DNA from: Hymenoscyphus infarciens
Taxonomy: Eukaryota; Ascomycota; Leotiomycetes; Helotiales; Helotiaceae
Direction of reading: 5' to 3'
Assembly: GCA_001414345.1 (NCBI GenBank)
Contig: LLCB01000250.1
Coordinates: 1-64,000, forward strand
DNA length: 64,000 bases
The position numbers and the translations under genes are program-made. Below, in pieces: positions 1-12,240 of this stretch; within the stretch, counting starts at the first letter, position 1, and every line of letters begins with the position of its first letter. Under the pieces are notes generated by a model. That model was not told where the DNA came from. It did no database searches and worked only from the letters and a program-made list of their open reading frames with translations.

Positions 1-545
1 ATAATTAAAGAGAGACTTTTAGTAGTTTAACTACTAAAAGTTACTAGTAAATAATTAAAGAGATACTTTTAGTAGTTTAACTACTAAAAGTTACTAGTAT
101 ATAATTAAAGAGAGACTTTTAGTAGTTTAACTACTAAAAGTTACTAGTATATAATTAGAGAGAGACTTTTAGTAGTTTAACTACTAAAAGTTACTAGTAA
201 ATAATTAAGTAGATACTTTTAGTAGTTTAACTACTAAAAGTTACTAGTAAATAATTAAATAAAGACTTTTAGTAGTTTAACTACTAAAAGTTACTAATAT
301 ATAATTAAAGAGAGACTTTTAGTAGTTTAACTACTAAAAGTTACTATTTATATAATTTAAATAGAGAGTTCTAATAGTTTAACTACTAAAGATTACTATT
401 TATATAATTTAAATAGAGAGTTCTAATAGTTTAACTACTAAAGATTACTAGTAAATAATTAGATAAACACTTTTAATAGTTTAACTACTAAAAGTTACTA
501 TTTTAAAGTTATTAGTATATAATTTTAATAGAGACTTTAAATAGT
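1..545. repeat. 50-bp palindromic tandem array
   Basis: Units start at exactly 1, 51, 101, 151, 201, 251 and 301, so the period is 50 bp. More degenerate units, some with longer spacing, follow to about 545. Each unit contains a near-perfect palindrome with 13-bp arms (ACTTTTAGTAGTT and its complement) around a single central T. The array continues off the left edge of the window. Sequence between units is AT-rich. No coding potential is seen. The arms could form a cruciform or hairpin; any function is unknown. Confidence 0.93.
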
Positions 546-673
546 TTAAATATTATATAGTATTAATTAAATTATAAATTTATTAAAATATTAGTTAATA
601 AATACTATAATAGCTTCTAATAAAGTTTCTTTATTCTAAGATATTCTTTTTTTAATAGCTAACTTTTTATTCT

Positions 674-1169
674 TATAACGGCACGAAATACACACAACTA
701 TAGTAGAGGTATATAAGAGTGCGTATAGTAGAATAACGTATATAGATACTAGGCACTGATATAGAAGAAAACAATAACTGTCTCTCTACTATACTAAATA
801 TGAACGTCTATATATAAGAAGGTTAGAAGCTTCTAAGTTCTGATAATAATAATAACCGAGCCCTGCCTGATATAGCTAATACTAAATAATAAGAGCTGAA
901 AAGCTAAATATATAACCTCTGATTCTTTAGAAAGCTAAATATATAATATTTGAACCTTAATCTCTTCTGTATATAAATGTTAGATATTAATACCTTTAGT
1001 ACTTTGCTTATATAAGTATTAGTTATTTGTAATCTCGGCTAAAGGGGTATTAGAAGTATCGGCACTGCTTAGAGGTATTAGTAGTTTTGTAAATACTGAC
1101 AATTCTAGATAGTACTGTTATATAATAATCTAGCTGTTATATAATAATCTAGGATAGTATGCTATTATA
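674..1169 (-). repeat. left LTR (3' LTR of the element)
   Basis: This copy matches 5147-5642 at the same length, 496 bp. On the minus strand it runs from TATAATAGC to a TATA end; the partner copy shows TGTAATAGC, so the terminal G has decayed. Differences between the copies are almost all transitions. The first half here keeps C and G residues, while the second half has lost C residues. Confidence 0.92.
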
Positions 1170-1959
1170 TTCCCTCTCTTTTAAAAAGACTCGTCCCGAG
1201 TCTTCGGTTAGTAATCGGTATAGTATCGGGTTAATCGAAGTATTATTTATCTTTTTATTATAAAGAATATAAGTTGTCTTACTATTATAGTGTCTAGTGG
1301 TTAGGTTAGAGTTGGTGGCTAGTAGTATTATTATTTAAGAGCTGATTACTCTTTATTTACTACTATATACTATATAATAATAGGATACGAACGAAAGAGA
1401 AGCTAATAATTAGCTAGTAGGTAGAAAGCGGTACGCTACTATAGAGTTGTCGTATTCTTACTATTATTATATATTATAATAGTAATTATTAAGTAATAAA
1501 TAACAATTGTAAAGCAATAGCTATTATTGTAAGTAGTATATTAGTAGGCGACTTTTCTCTAATTCTAACTTCTCTTCTTCTTTTCTTTTTATTTAAATAA
1601 TATAAATAGTAAGAATACCTTTCGATTAGGTATATCCTTATATACTAACTTATCTTCCTAGAATATATATATTATATATATATATATATAAAAGTAAGTT
1701 CTTCCCTTCTTAATTAGACTTAATTTAGAGTTAATTCGATATAGTAAAATGCCTCTTCTGTATTCTTCTAGTACACTTCTAGCTACCTACTAAGTCTACT
1801 ACGTTTAGTGCCTTTAGGTAAAATCTTAGAACGGAGATTATATATATACTTTTAAGAAGCCAAAGTCGAAGAAGTATAGATACTATATAGAGTAGAATAC
1901 TATGTATATTTTAGTAAGTTTAATCTTAAATATATACTGAATCTATTCTAACTTAGGTA

Positions 1960-2430
1960 GTTATTATAGTTTATTAGAAAGGAGTTTAGCAAGCTTTAGA
2001 GTAAGAAGGAGAAGAGAGAGGTTAAGAAGGCTACTAAGGCCTTAGATAAGGTATTAGTTGTTACTAGTATAGAGGTACTAAAGAATAGTTTAAAGATATA
2101 GTTTATACTTCTAGAGAAGACTCGAGTGCTTTATGCTAAGGTTGCTATAAGTACCTCTTACTTATTAGAGGGGTTTTAGTTACTAATATTTAATAGTCTT
2201 TATACTATATTATAGAGGGTAGGACCTCTATCTAAACCTAGGTTCGGGTCCTCTTTAAGGCCTATCTAAAGAGTTTATAGGCGTCCTCTCTGAAGCTGGT
2301 TATAGGAGGTCGTTGAGGTAAGAAGCGTCCTTATAAGGAGGAGGTGGTAGAGGAAGAGCTGATTCGGGCTCCTTACGCTTAGGAGAATAGAGAGGAGGAT
2401 AATAAGTCGGAGGAAGGAGAGGCTACGGCC
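1960..2430 (+). pseudogene. decayed plus-strand open frame inside the LTR element
   Basis: From about 1970 a plus-strand frame stays open except for a few TAG codons (compatible with CAG changed by RIP) up to about 2290. It encodes a Lys/Glu-rich, helix-prone stretch followed by a basic Pro/Arg-rich part. It runs opposite to gag and the protease, and its GC content is higher than the surrounding sequence. I do not recognise the family. It could be a captured gene fragment, a nested element or a chance frame. Confidence 0.3.
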
Positions 2431-5146
2431 TAGGGAGGGTTAGTAGGCTCTATTTCAGTGGTAACTCAGTCTTAGTTCTTCACTTTATTGATTTCGAACA
2501 TTCTCACTAGTTGGTGTTTTGTCTCGGGTTTTCATCGTCGTCTTAGAGAGAGGCTGATCTCTTATCGATAACTCGATCTAGCTCGTAGAGGCTTGTTATA
2601 TAAAATTCCGAATTAGGCTGTTTTATATTATAATGTATTACGTTAGCGCTTATCTCATAGATAAAAGAATATAGGGTCTAGCCTTTCGAGGCTATACTAG
2701 TAGTTCGTAGAGGCTTTAGACTAAAGTCAGATGTTGAAATTTTAAGAGGTGTTGTTGTAGATAGAAGTAATAACTCGGCTATATATATAAGTCTACTCTT
2801 TTTACGTCTTTCTTATTATTAGATAGCGTATTCCCTTTAGTTTGTATTTAACTAGTAATTTAAAAAAGGTTTCTAGTTCTAGCTAGAAAGAGAAAGTAAA
2901 ATTTCTTTACTATAGTAGAGAGTCGAGAGGTATTTAGCTAGCTAAGTAATCTAGTTCTTTAAGAAGTTAAAGAGAACTTTAAAATAGTTTAACTACTTAT
3001 TATTAATAATTAAGTCTTATTATCTAAGGTCTAGGATAATAAAAGAGTAGTTATAAATATAATGTTTATCTATGTTTAAATATAGTTATATAAACTAATT
3101 TACCTAGCTTTTAATACTATTATTATATCTATAAATAGATACTAAATAAGGTAGTTTCTAGATCTTTAAACCTATTACTTTTAATAATTATAGAGCTAAG
3201 AGTCGATTTAGAAACAGGTACTTATTTACTTTTATATCTACTAAAGCTTATATTTTAATACTATATTCTTATATACTAAGAGTAGTATTTATAAGGAACT
3301 GTTTTCCTTCTATAAGCTTAGAAAGGTTAAGTCTAGATAGATTACATTTATATAAGCTTAGGAAGGTATTTTTACCTAGGCCTCTTCGTTTTCCTTCTAA
3401 CTTAGGTTAGAGTTAGAGTACTCTTTAGGTAGTTATTCTTTCTTAAGTTAATCGTCCTCCTCTATCTTATTAATACTAAGTAGATTAGGATAGTTAGGCT
3501 TAATATTCCTAGGTTTTCTATAATTATAGCACTTTATACTAGTAAGGAGTTAGTCTATAGATAAAGTCTTTAATCTTTTACTAATAGAAGAGGGTCTAGA
3601 AGATTAAGAAGTTTTTTAAGAAGTAGTATAAAGTCTACGTAAAGGTAGTAAGGGTTTTATTAAAGAACTAGATAAGGTTCAGTTAGTATTAAGCTTTTAG
3701 TATAATAAGCTTATTATAATAGGTTTTTTAGTACTTATTATACTAGTTATATATAACTTAGTATTATAGTACTATTCTTTATCTATAAATAATAGGTCTC
3801 TTACTATCTTATTAAAGTTAGTATTCTAGTATCTCTTACTATTAACTAATTAGGTTTAGAGCTAAGGCGTAAGCTTATCCTATATATAGTAGAACTTATC
3901 TTACTTAGATACTTCTCTAAGTATTACTATACTTAAAAAGCAACTTTTAAATTTTATAAAACTTTCTCTTATATAACTCTTCTATCTTATTTAAAGAGAC
4001 TAAAAAGCGTTCTAGGTATCCTCCTTCTTATAACCTATTAGATAGTAGGTATTAAGAAGCTCGATTATCTCTTTATAGTCTTTAAATACTATCTTACTTA
4101 TATTAGACTTATATTAGGGCTCTAAGTAGTTCTAGGCAAGTTTCGTTATCGTCCTCTAAATAAGAGCTTTATAAGTTAAAAGCGTTTAATAATAGTTAGC
4201 GTTTATATAGAGTTGATTATATATTAATATTCTCTATTACTTATACGTAGATAAAACGCTATTATCTAAAAGTTTAATTTTTTCTATAATCTTACTTTTA
4301 ATAGGTTAAAGAGCTTTTAAAGTACTTTTAGGTTATAGGCGTAAGGTAGGTCGTTCTAAGAAAGGAATATTAGAGGTAGAGTCTCGCCTATAATAGTAGT
4401 TTAAAGAGGTAGAAGAAGGTATACGCATAGGTTAGATAGGACTCGGACTTTAGTTATTATTTAGTAAGTATTAACTAATTTACTATACTAGGTCTAATAA
4501 TTAAGTAATTCGATTATCTTACTCTAAAATTCTCTATTCTTTTTCTTAATCCTTAGCCTTTATAGCTTAGATTATACTCTATATCTCGTCTATATTAGTA
4601 AAGTCTTATTAATCTCTCTAGCTTCTAGGCGCTAGGCCTTTACCTTTATTATTCTTAGGCTTCTTACTATTCTTAAGAGTATAGTACCGAGTTAGAGACC
4701 TTTTAGTAAGAGCTTAACTTTATTTCTTAAGAGAGCGCTCTATACTTAGAAGTAAAGCTTAGAAGAGACTAGAGGTTACTCTAGATTCTAATATATTAAA
4801 TATTAAATTAGAGGGGAGGGGGTAAGATTAGATTTAGAAGCCTTCTAGATAACTATTATAAGTCGGCTTATTTACTAAATCTAGAGTTATTAGAACTCTT
4901 AAGAAATACTCAGTATATTCTAATCCCTTAATATATACTTAAATACGATTTATACTAGCTATTTATATAAATAATAAACTCTATTATTACTAGCTATCTA
5001 AGTAGTCTCTAATTACCTAGCTATATAAGAATGTCATTATAATATTCTAAATTAAGAGCGAATTAACTTCTAAATAAAGAGTAGTGACAAGCTCGAAAAG
5101 AGATATTATTAAGACTATTACTAGCGAAGAAGAGTTATTGTTTTTA

Positions 5147-5642
5147 TATAATAGCACGAAATATATACAACTATAGTAGAGGTATATAGGAGTACGTATA
5201 GTAGAATAACGTATATAGATACTAGGTACTAATATAGAAGAAAATAATAACTATCCTTCTACTATACTAAATATAAACGTCTATATATAAGAAGGTTAAA
5301 AGCTTCTAAGTTCTAATAATAATAATAACTAAGCCTTACCTAATATAGCTAATACTAAATAATAAGAGCTAAAAAGCTAAATATATAACCTCTAATTCTT
5401 TAGAAAGCTAAATATATAATATCTAAACCTTAATCCTTTTCGTATATAAATATCAGATATTAATACCTTCGGTACTTTACTTATATAAGTATCAGTTATT
5501 CGTAATCTCAGCTAAAGAGGTATTAAGGGTATTAGCACTACTTAGAGGTATTAGCAGTTTTGCGAATACCGACAATTCTAGATAGTACTATTATATAATA
5601 ATTCAGCTGTTATATAATAATCCAGGATAGTATGCTATTACA
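5147..5642 (-). repeat. right LTR (5' LTR of the element)
   Basis: Partner of the 674-1169 repeat. It ends CTATTACA on the plus strand, giving the expected TG...CA type terminus on the minus strand. The outer half keeps C residues but has lost G residues relative to the left copy. The duplicated target ATTCT follows directly. No confident primer-binding site is seen inside it. Confidence 0.92.
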
Positions 5643-6976
5643 ATTCTACTTAGTTCTAAGTGTAATAGTCTATAATAAGGCCTTCTAAAGAAACTCTTCT
5701 TTACTAGGTCTTGTTATAGACTAATTCGCCTAGGACGAAGTATAAGAATTTAGACGAGATCCTACGACCCTTAGTAGGGCCGAATTCTTACGTTGGTTTC
5801 AGCCCTCGCACGGGCCGGGGTTCGGCTAAATCCGCATGCCTATGGTGATATAAATTTAGAATTATGGGGTTTTAGTGGGGCTTCTGTGCTTAGGCGAGGG
5901 GTTGGTTTTTTGGTTTTTTGTTGTGAGCGCCGTCGGTAATGGAACGAGTACCAAGATTACTTAAGTCTATAGAATTCATTGAAGAAGTGGCGAAGATGAT
6001 AGCTTGTGGATACTACTGGGTCAATCCACATAGCTTGCCTCAATACCCAGCAGGAGTTCACCACCTGCGGCGCGCAGCATCCCCTATTTTCAATAAGCAC
6101 TCACACATCAAGCTATCTTGTTCTTCAATAAAAATTGGACTGGTAGGAGGGTTTCAAGCGTATGTCGCACCAGGAGCGTGTAGCTTGGGCTCCTTCGTGG
6201 GATTAATAAATGGTTCGAGGTGAAGACAAATCTTTAGGGGATGCAAGCGAAACTATTCTCGGCCTCGCGATGGACACCCCAATATGAATTTCTTGATAAT
6301 TCAACAACATCGCATCGTAAAAATACAAACCAAATTTCGAATCCAAAAAAATTCGGAAGAATCTAGAATATTAGCCGAGATATCGGTTATACATTAAATA
6401 ACTTGCACACTTACGGCAAAAGTATGGAAAGTATGGATGGAAGCGTAAGATGGTAAACTACCTTTTTATTCAATAACGTTGGAAGTTTTTAGTTATTCGC
6501 CCTGGGAATTTCACTGCGAGCGTGGTGTCTGGCTACCTATCGACAAAGGAGTAGGTGTAACACTAGGAGTACCACCTTGGTGGAGTAGCTACTATAATGT
6601 AATCGGTCCTCACGTTGCCTACCGGCGCGTGGGACCAAATATAAATTTATGGAGAGTTGAACGCTTAATAACGTTGGGCAGGCTAGTGGAAGGGGGTATG
6701 ATCTTGAATGTATCATCACCAATAGAGAAATTATGACCACGTATGGAATGAGGACTTTCAATCGCAGGATTCGTTAAACAGATGTATCAATACATTTTTC
6801 AAAGGCTCTACTCTACTGGAGTTTTAAGTAGCAAAAACCATCAAAACCACGCAAGAACTGTAATACATGATACCCGCAAAAAGTGGCTGGCAGATAGCAA
6901 GAAGCTAAAATAGATGGGCTAGAATGAAATAGGTCTAGGGGTATCGTGCTTTTATGATCTAAATTCCGAGCTACAA
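5643..6976. other. intergenic, no supported gene
   Basis: AT-rich repeat remnant to about 5770, then sequence of normal composition. ORFs of 74-94 codons at 5939-6223, 6479-6736 and 6537-6761 show no recognisable motif. The tryptophanyl-tRNA synthetase 3' UTR should lie just left of 6977. Confidence 0.6.
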
Positions 6977-8542
6977 CTACGAAGTAGAACCAGCCGCCTT
7001 AGCAGCTTTCTTCTCCGCAATCAACTTCAATTTCGCCTCTTTCTTCTTCTGACTCTTGGTAGGTATCCCATCACCACCAGCTTCTGATGTTTCGCCTTCG
7101 CCAGTGGGCTTAGCGACAGCAACAGCATTTGGATTTCCCTTCCATTCAAGCTTCTTTCTGGAAAAGAAATCAGCTACCACTTCATCGGTGACGGCTGCTC
7201 TTCGCTCTTGGAATCCTTTAACGTATTTCTGGAGCTCCGCGATGCATTTCGCTTTCAATTCTCCCGTGAGCAGTTTACCTGATGTGTAGTCTTTTCGGAT
7301 TTGTTCGAGCTCGTCGTCGTCCTCGAGGAAAAAGGTTAAATATTGGTAGGAGACGTCTTTTTCGGTGTCACCTCCCTTTTCCCTTTGTTCGGCTTCGGTG
7401 ACTTGTCCTCCTGAGAAAGCGTGTCTGTTGATCTTATTTTTGATCTTATTTGGCTCGTCGTACATGAAAATCGCAGAGGAATCGACAGAGGCGCTCATTT
7501 TTGAACCTGGACCCTGCAAGGCGTCGAGGAAACGGGCGTGTATGAGGGCTGGCTTTGCAAAGTGCAGACGAGCTGCGACATCACGGGTCAATCGGAAATA
7601 GGGGTCTTGATCGATGGCGCAGGGAATCAGGCATGGAATTTGTGTGGTTATCTTTTCGTCTTCGCCGAAGATATGAGGGAAGGAGTTCGCGAAGGAAGTG
7701 GCACCTTGGACGGCACCAAAGTGTATTTTGCCTATACAAGAACTGGGAAAATTAGAACTTGCTCTCTGGTCAATTGAGATGAGGAATGCTAACCTATCAT
7801 TGAATCCAAATACCGCCCGTGCGACATTCAAAGTGATCATCTTGGACATGCGTGTGACATTTTTGTAAAATGCTCCTCCCATATAATCATAGTCACTAAA
7901 TATGAAAGTCTTCTTTGGGTCAAATCCTACAGCGATGATGTCTTTTGAGTTTGCTTCAGTGTAGCTGAGAACTTCCTCGATGGTCTTTTTCTCCGAGAAG
8001 ATGAATTTCTCGTCATCCGTAAGCATAATAATCAATGGCACATCGAACACATCTTGTAACCACCTGTGAGTCACCAGTCAGTGTTTGAGTACCTTAACCA
8101 AGATAGAATAGTCAAAACAGGTCGGCAGAACGAGGAAACTTAAGCATTTGCGCCAAACATACTTGGTAAATTCAAAAGGAATGGTATGCCCAATGTGCAT
8201 ACTATCACTACTTGGTCCACGGCCAGTGTACAAGAAAAATGGCTCTCCTCTCTCATGGCGGTCCAGGATTAAATTCAAATCACGATGACTGAAGACAATT
8301 CCTCTTCGCATAAACCGGTGTGGTTTCTGCCCCGTAACCTTTTCGAATCGAGCCAGATCCTCTTCCAAAATCTTCTTGGTGCCAAACTCGTCAATGAGTG
8401 TCAAGTAGTTGATTGCCTTTGCGACTCCGTCTGCACCAATTTCTCCGGCTACATTCCAAGGATCAACAGTTTGTTTTGATGTTGTAGTGACGGGGGCATC
8501 TGCCGCCAAAGCAGCGGTAACCGTGGGTTCTGGGTCGGCCAT
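6977..8542 (-). CDS. WRS1: tryptophanyl-tRNA synthetase, cytosolic
   Basis: Charges tRNA-Trp with tryptophan for cytosolic translation (class I synthetase, eukaryotic/archaeal type). Three exons (8163-8542, 7794-8063, 6977-7742) join to a 471-aa protein. Introns are 8064-8162 (99 bp) and 7743-7793 (51 bp). The N-terminus is variable and Ala/Thr-rich. The HIGH-class signature appears as MHIGH in exon 1, the adenylate loop as KMSAS in exon 3, and CAIDQDPYFR and TFFLEDDDELEQIRKDYTSG are typical of the family. The C-terminus is a Lys/Ala-rich tail. The chosen start at 8542 gives a compact N-terminus; the frame stays open upstream to 8650, so a longer form is possible. No mitochondrial presequence is obvious. 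Divergently arranged with the gene at 9060. Confidence 0.97.
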
Positions 8543-9059
8543 GGCGGAGTGGTTGGTCTTGTTTGGGTGGTTCGATTGTTTGGACTCGGGGGGTTGGAGG
8601 GGTAAATAAATGGCTTCGGTGTTCTTGAGGTGGGAGGGATTGGCAGTCAACAGCCAAATCCGTCAGCGGTGAGGAATATGCACGTGATCATCCCCCAAAG
8701 CTTCAAGTTGCCACTATGGCGCCGGTTAGAGAAGAAAAGGCTTCAAATCTCAAGTAGAGATATTTACCAGTCATGAACAAACTCAATGCTACCAATTTAT
8801 ACCCAGTTCTTCTATCATAAAGTCACGAGAAAACCGACCAAAGATCTCGCCCCGATTAGTACTGGTACGTACACACTTCCCCAGATTCCAGTGAAGGGAC
8901 AGGGGTCGGTCGGAGCCGAACAAATAAACTTCGACGTCCTTCTGAACTCGTGCGACGCTTCATCATATCATACCCTTCCTCTTCCCCTCCCACCACCTCC
9001 TCCTCTAAAGCGCAATCCCCTCGACTCCCTTTACTACCAATGAATTCAACGTCGTCATA
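8543..9059. promoter_or_regulatory. divergent promoter region, WRS1 / PRELI gene
   Basis: This 517-bp gap separates two genes transcribed away from each other, so it should hold both promoters. A pyrimidine-rich tract (about 8958-9010), common in front of fungal transcription starts, lies just upstream of the gene at 9060. No specific factor site is claimed. Confidence 0.5.
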
Positions 9060-9803
9060 ATGGTTAAATCCTACACCAAATCCTACGACTACTCCTACGC
9101 CTTCCCCACCGTCTGTCTGGCCTACTTCCTCCGCTACCCAAACCCCTACAGCACACACGTGCTCTCCTCCGATGTCATCTCCCGCACCATCGACGAGGCA
9201 GGTCGTCTGCAGACGACACGAATCCATCGGAAATCATCACGGTTGCCCTCTGCCGTGCTGAAGCTGCTTCCGCAGAGCGTGCTTGGCAATGTCAGTGGTG
9301 GCAAATCCGAGAGCTATATTCTGGAGACCAGCACTGTTGATGTGAAGGAAGGGTGGATGACGACGGAGAGCAGGAATCTCGATTGGACGGGTATATTGAG
9401 TGTGATTGAGAAGCAGGAATATCAGCGACAGGTTCCGAATGGGGAGGGAGACATTTTCAGCGCGACGTCGGGCACAACCGGCGTGAAGACGACGGTTTTG
9501 TTTCGCAGCAGGCTGGGGGACCGATTGAGAGCCAGGGCTACGAGGTTGGGGGAAGCTGCGGCCGTTGAGACCGACGAGGAGCCCAAGAGGAGCTTCTTAG
9601 CATCTTGGAGCAAATCCGGAATCCAGCGCAGTATCGAGGCAATCGCGAGCCGAAAAACCGAAAACCAAATGGGGCACGCCAAGGAGGGAATGAATGTAGT
9701 CCTCGAGAGGCTTCGACACGGTGGTCTGGTCGCTGTGCTGGATGGAATGAGGAAGGATCGGGAATCGATGTATAATGCGACGGAAGGTGCTTACAAGCAG
9801 TGA
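9060..9803 (+). CDS. PRELI/MSF1-domain phospholipid transfer protein (Ups-like)
   Basis: Intronless, 247 aa. Residues 1-125 carry the PRELI/MSF1 hallmarks: an aromatic-rich first strand, a YPNPYSTHVLSSD motif near residue 26, D-x-x-G-R-L-x-T-T-R near residue 46, and an S-R-N-L-D-W-T-G strand near residue 105. Family members such as yeast Ups1 and Ups2 pair with Mdm35 and shuttle phosphatidic acid or phosphatidylserine across the mitochondrial intermembrane space. The protein is longer than yeast Ups1, with a Ser/Thr-rich insertion near residues 125-145 and a helical C-terminus. The sequence does not tell Ups1-type from Ups2-type specificity, though the segment around residues 40-60 looks Ups1-like. 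Confidence 0.9.
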   Translation: MVKSYTKSYDYSYAFPTVCLAYFLRYPNPYSTHVLSSDVISRTIDEAGRLQTTRIHRKSSRLPSAVLKLLPQSVLGNVSGGKSESYILETSTVDVKEGWMTTESRNLDWTGILSVIEKQEYQRQVPNGEGDIFSATSGTTGVKTTVLFRSRLGDRLRARATRLGEAAAVETDEEPKRSFLASWSKSGIQRSIEAIASRKTENQMGHAKEGMNVVLERLRHGGLVAVLDGMRKDRESMYNATEGAYKQ

Positions 9804-12240
9804 TGGAAAAGTAACAAGATGACGCTGGCTTGAGGGCTTGATATGTGCTATTACAATTGGGGATTAGGGGATTAGGGGATCTGTTACGGGGATGAGCACA
9901 TTCGTTGGCCATTGGGTCTTTTGTACAAAACAAATGCTTTGGAGCGTGGAGTTCGGGAATTGCTTTTCAGGCGTTGATTCATTAGTCCTCTCCAATTCAG
10001 AATGTAAATGTGTAACACCAATTATTATTATAACTCCTGTTACGTTTTGAATATGTTGACCATCTTATATGAGGTAGTAGTTTTTTAACTAATGCGCTAG
10101 CGACTTCCGGTAATCCATTTAATCAGGTTCATGAAATTTTGAGCAATATCATGGGAGAGTGCTGGAACCTTATAGGTTTCTTTGGGTGGGAGATTTTATA
10201 ATCTGTCCAAGTCCCGCCTACAAAGGCCCAGGTTGAATCTGGGTAGAAAAGTCAGACGTAGGTGGGAATGTCAAAGTCCAAAGGGACAGGGTAATCCCAT
10301 ATTGGCAAGTACCACCTAAAGACACATTTTTCGTTAGTTTTGGTCAATTTCTAACCTCAAGGTCCTCCTTCCCTAAAATCACCCGGGTCGCGCTCTTCTC
10401 GACATCGCTCCTTCCTCAACTACGTGACGCCTCGACCTCGACCATCATATAGAGACAGTTTGGGACTTTATCTGAACTCTCGACCTTGACATGGGGAGGG
10501 ATATTGATAGATTCTTCTGGCCTTGACCACACCTTCGTGGTGCCCATCCAATCTTTTCGTCAGTTGAAATTGAAATTCTTCAACTCTCAATGTAGGGATT
10601 ACTTAGTGATGGATCATTTGTTTGGGAAACGATAAATAGAGAGTGGTCGCCAAGGTTGCACCCCCGACGCGCTGCCAACTTCTCACTGCAGATACGAGCT
10701 CTGTTGGCTCACGGGCGGAGATAGAGAGTCACTCCTGTTGGTGAAAAGAAACACTTGAACATTTGAGAGTCAAAAGAGCTCATTTTCGTGAGGTATAGAG
10801 TGCGTCCCTTTAGTGAACATCGCGGCAGCTTCGCATACCAACTTCAGCACTGAAACAGCTTTCTTTCTCCTAACAAAAACCATATATTGACTTCTTCACC
10901 AACCACGAGGGTACGAAAAACTTAAAGATAAGAGCTCCAAGTGATTTCTCGTGGCGTATTTCGGCCGAGGTTGAGATTCGTAGTCAAAATAGAATTAACG
11001 ACCTCATGTCGCACCCATGTTGATTCTTCATAGTCGAGTTCAAAATGGTTCCTTCCCTACCCACTCAACCTCGACATGGGCCTGACACTCCAATAAACCG
11101 CGAACGAGAGAGCTCGACTGATTCTCATTTCCAATTATAATGACAAACTTCAAAAAACAACAACAACTTCACCTCTTTCTTGACGAGAGACGCAACCAAG
11201 GAAGGGCTGACGACCAGACAAGCCATTTCATTCTTTGTTGTCAAGATTGTCGTAAGACCTATTTGCCAACCCAGAAGCTCACCTTGGGCTGGATGCTTGA
11301 CTCTGCTTCTCTCGTCTCCTGTTGCGCGCAATGTTTTGACGAAGCGAGAAAAAATGTGGAGACTCAAAAACCTCGGCACCAAAATGGCCCAATCACCTCA
11401 AAGGTATCCTCTATTCAAGTACCCAAATAAGCCTCTTCCTCTCAATTCATTTGTCCAATCATACTTGCCTACGAAACCAAGCCTGGCCAGCTTGGCGGAG
11501 TGGGAACTTGGAGGTTGTGTCACACCTAACGGTGCTGTGCATTAATGTTTAAGCGGATAACTAGCGCAGATTGAACCAGACTCAAATTGTAAAAAGTTCC
11601 AGTGCTACGGCTGGAGGGCTATTTCGTCTCGAGTCCCCAACCGACGGGTTGGGTGATCTTTTGCTATTTTTTTCTATTGTCTTTTGCTGGATGTCATCTT
11701 TTTTTGGTTTTGTGTAGTGTCATTTTTTTAAGCCTGCCCTCCCCAATTGGGCGCCTTTGGGTGATTTTGGTATTCACTAAAGGCCTAGTCGCCCCTTCTG
11801 GCTTCCAGCTTGAAGACAATCTTAGAGATGACCAGGTGACGCTTCGCAGTCATTCGTCGCCTCAAATAGGAAGTTTGAGAACTTAACTGTAGTTTTTTGA
11901 GGAGTGAATGCTTGATATTGCTCTTTTATTATATATCGCGCAAAGCCCTGAGTTGTTGAATTAGGAGTTATGGCGTAAGAATTTGAACTATGCTAGGGAA
12001 GTGAATTAAGTATATTTCGGACTTGCGGGTATAGTAGATCATCTGATTTCGGTTAGCAAATTCTCTTTAGACTCTACTTTAACACGAGAAAATACTTAGT
12101 ATTAGGAGGGTTGAAGAATCTTAAAAGAGGTCGTGGCACGATTTACAATTTCATAATCTTACCTGTTAAGGGAAGTGAAGGTGTAATTCAACGGTGCTAT
12201 GTTTTACACTCTAGGATCATCATCTAGGAACAGTCCGGCG
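9804..12240. other. gene-poor intergenic sequence
   Basis: Normal-composition sequence without a supported gene. Overlapping ORFs around 11125-11886 on both strands have no recognisable domain. No tRNA or rRNA signature was noticed. Confidence 0.55.

Larger units (their letters stand above)
674..5642 (-). mobile_element. RIP-decayed LTR retrotransposon, Ty3/Gypsy-like
   Basis: Two direct repeats of identical length (496 bp) bound the element and are flanked by a perfect 5-bp duplication, ATTCT, at 669-673 and 5643-5647. Reading the minus strand, a polypurine tract (complement of 1170-1188) abuts the 3' LTR, which fixes orientation. A decayed CCHC zinc knuckle of gag lies near 3488-3534 minus, with two Cys and one Gly/His position changed as RIP predicts. 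A retropepsin-like region with a decayed D-x-I-I-G-x-K-W-L-like stretch follows near 2870-3050. The whole interior is stop-rich and AT-rich. Reverse transcriptase and integrase were not found, and the roughly 1.7 kb left after the protease is too short for a full pol. Probably dead and partly deleted. Confidence 0.88.

Noticed and set aside
1..545. CRISPR array
   Set aside because: The whole 50-bp unit repeats, with no unique spacers, in a eukaryotic context; it is a satellite.
1170..5146. Possible functional gag-pol genes
   Set aside because: Stops are dense in all frames and key residues are changed; this is decayed sequence, not a working element.
11125..11886. Overlapping 85-121 codon ORFs on both strands
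   Set aside because: No recognisable motif, no splice structure, and overlapping antisense frames; likely chance.
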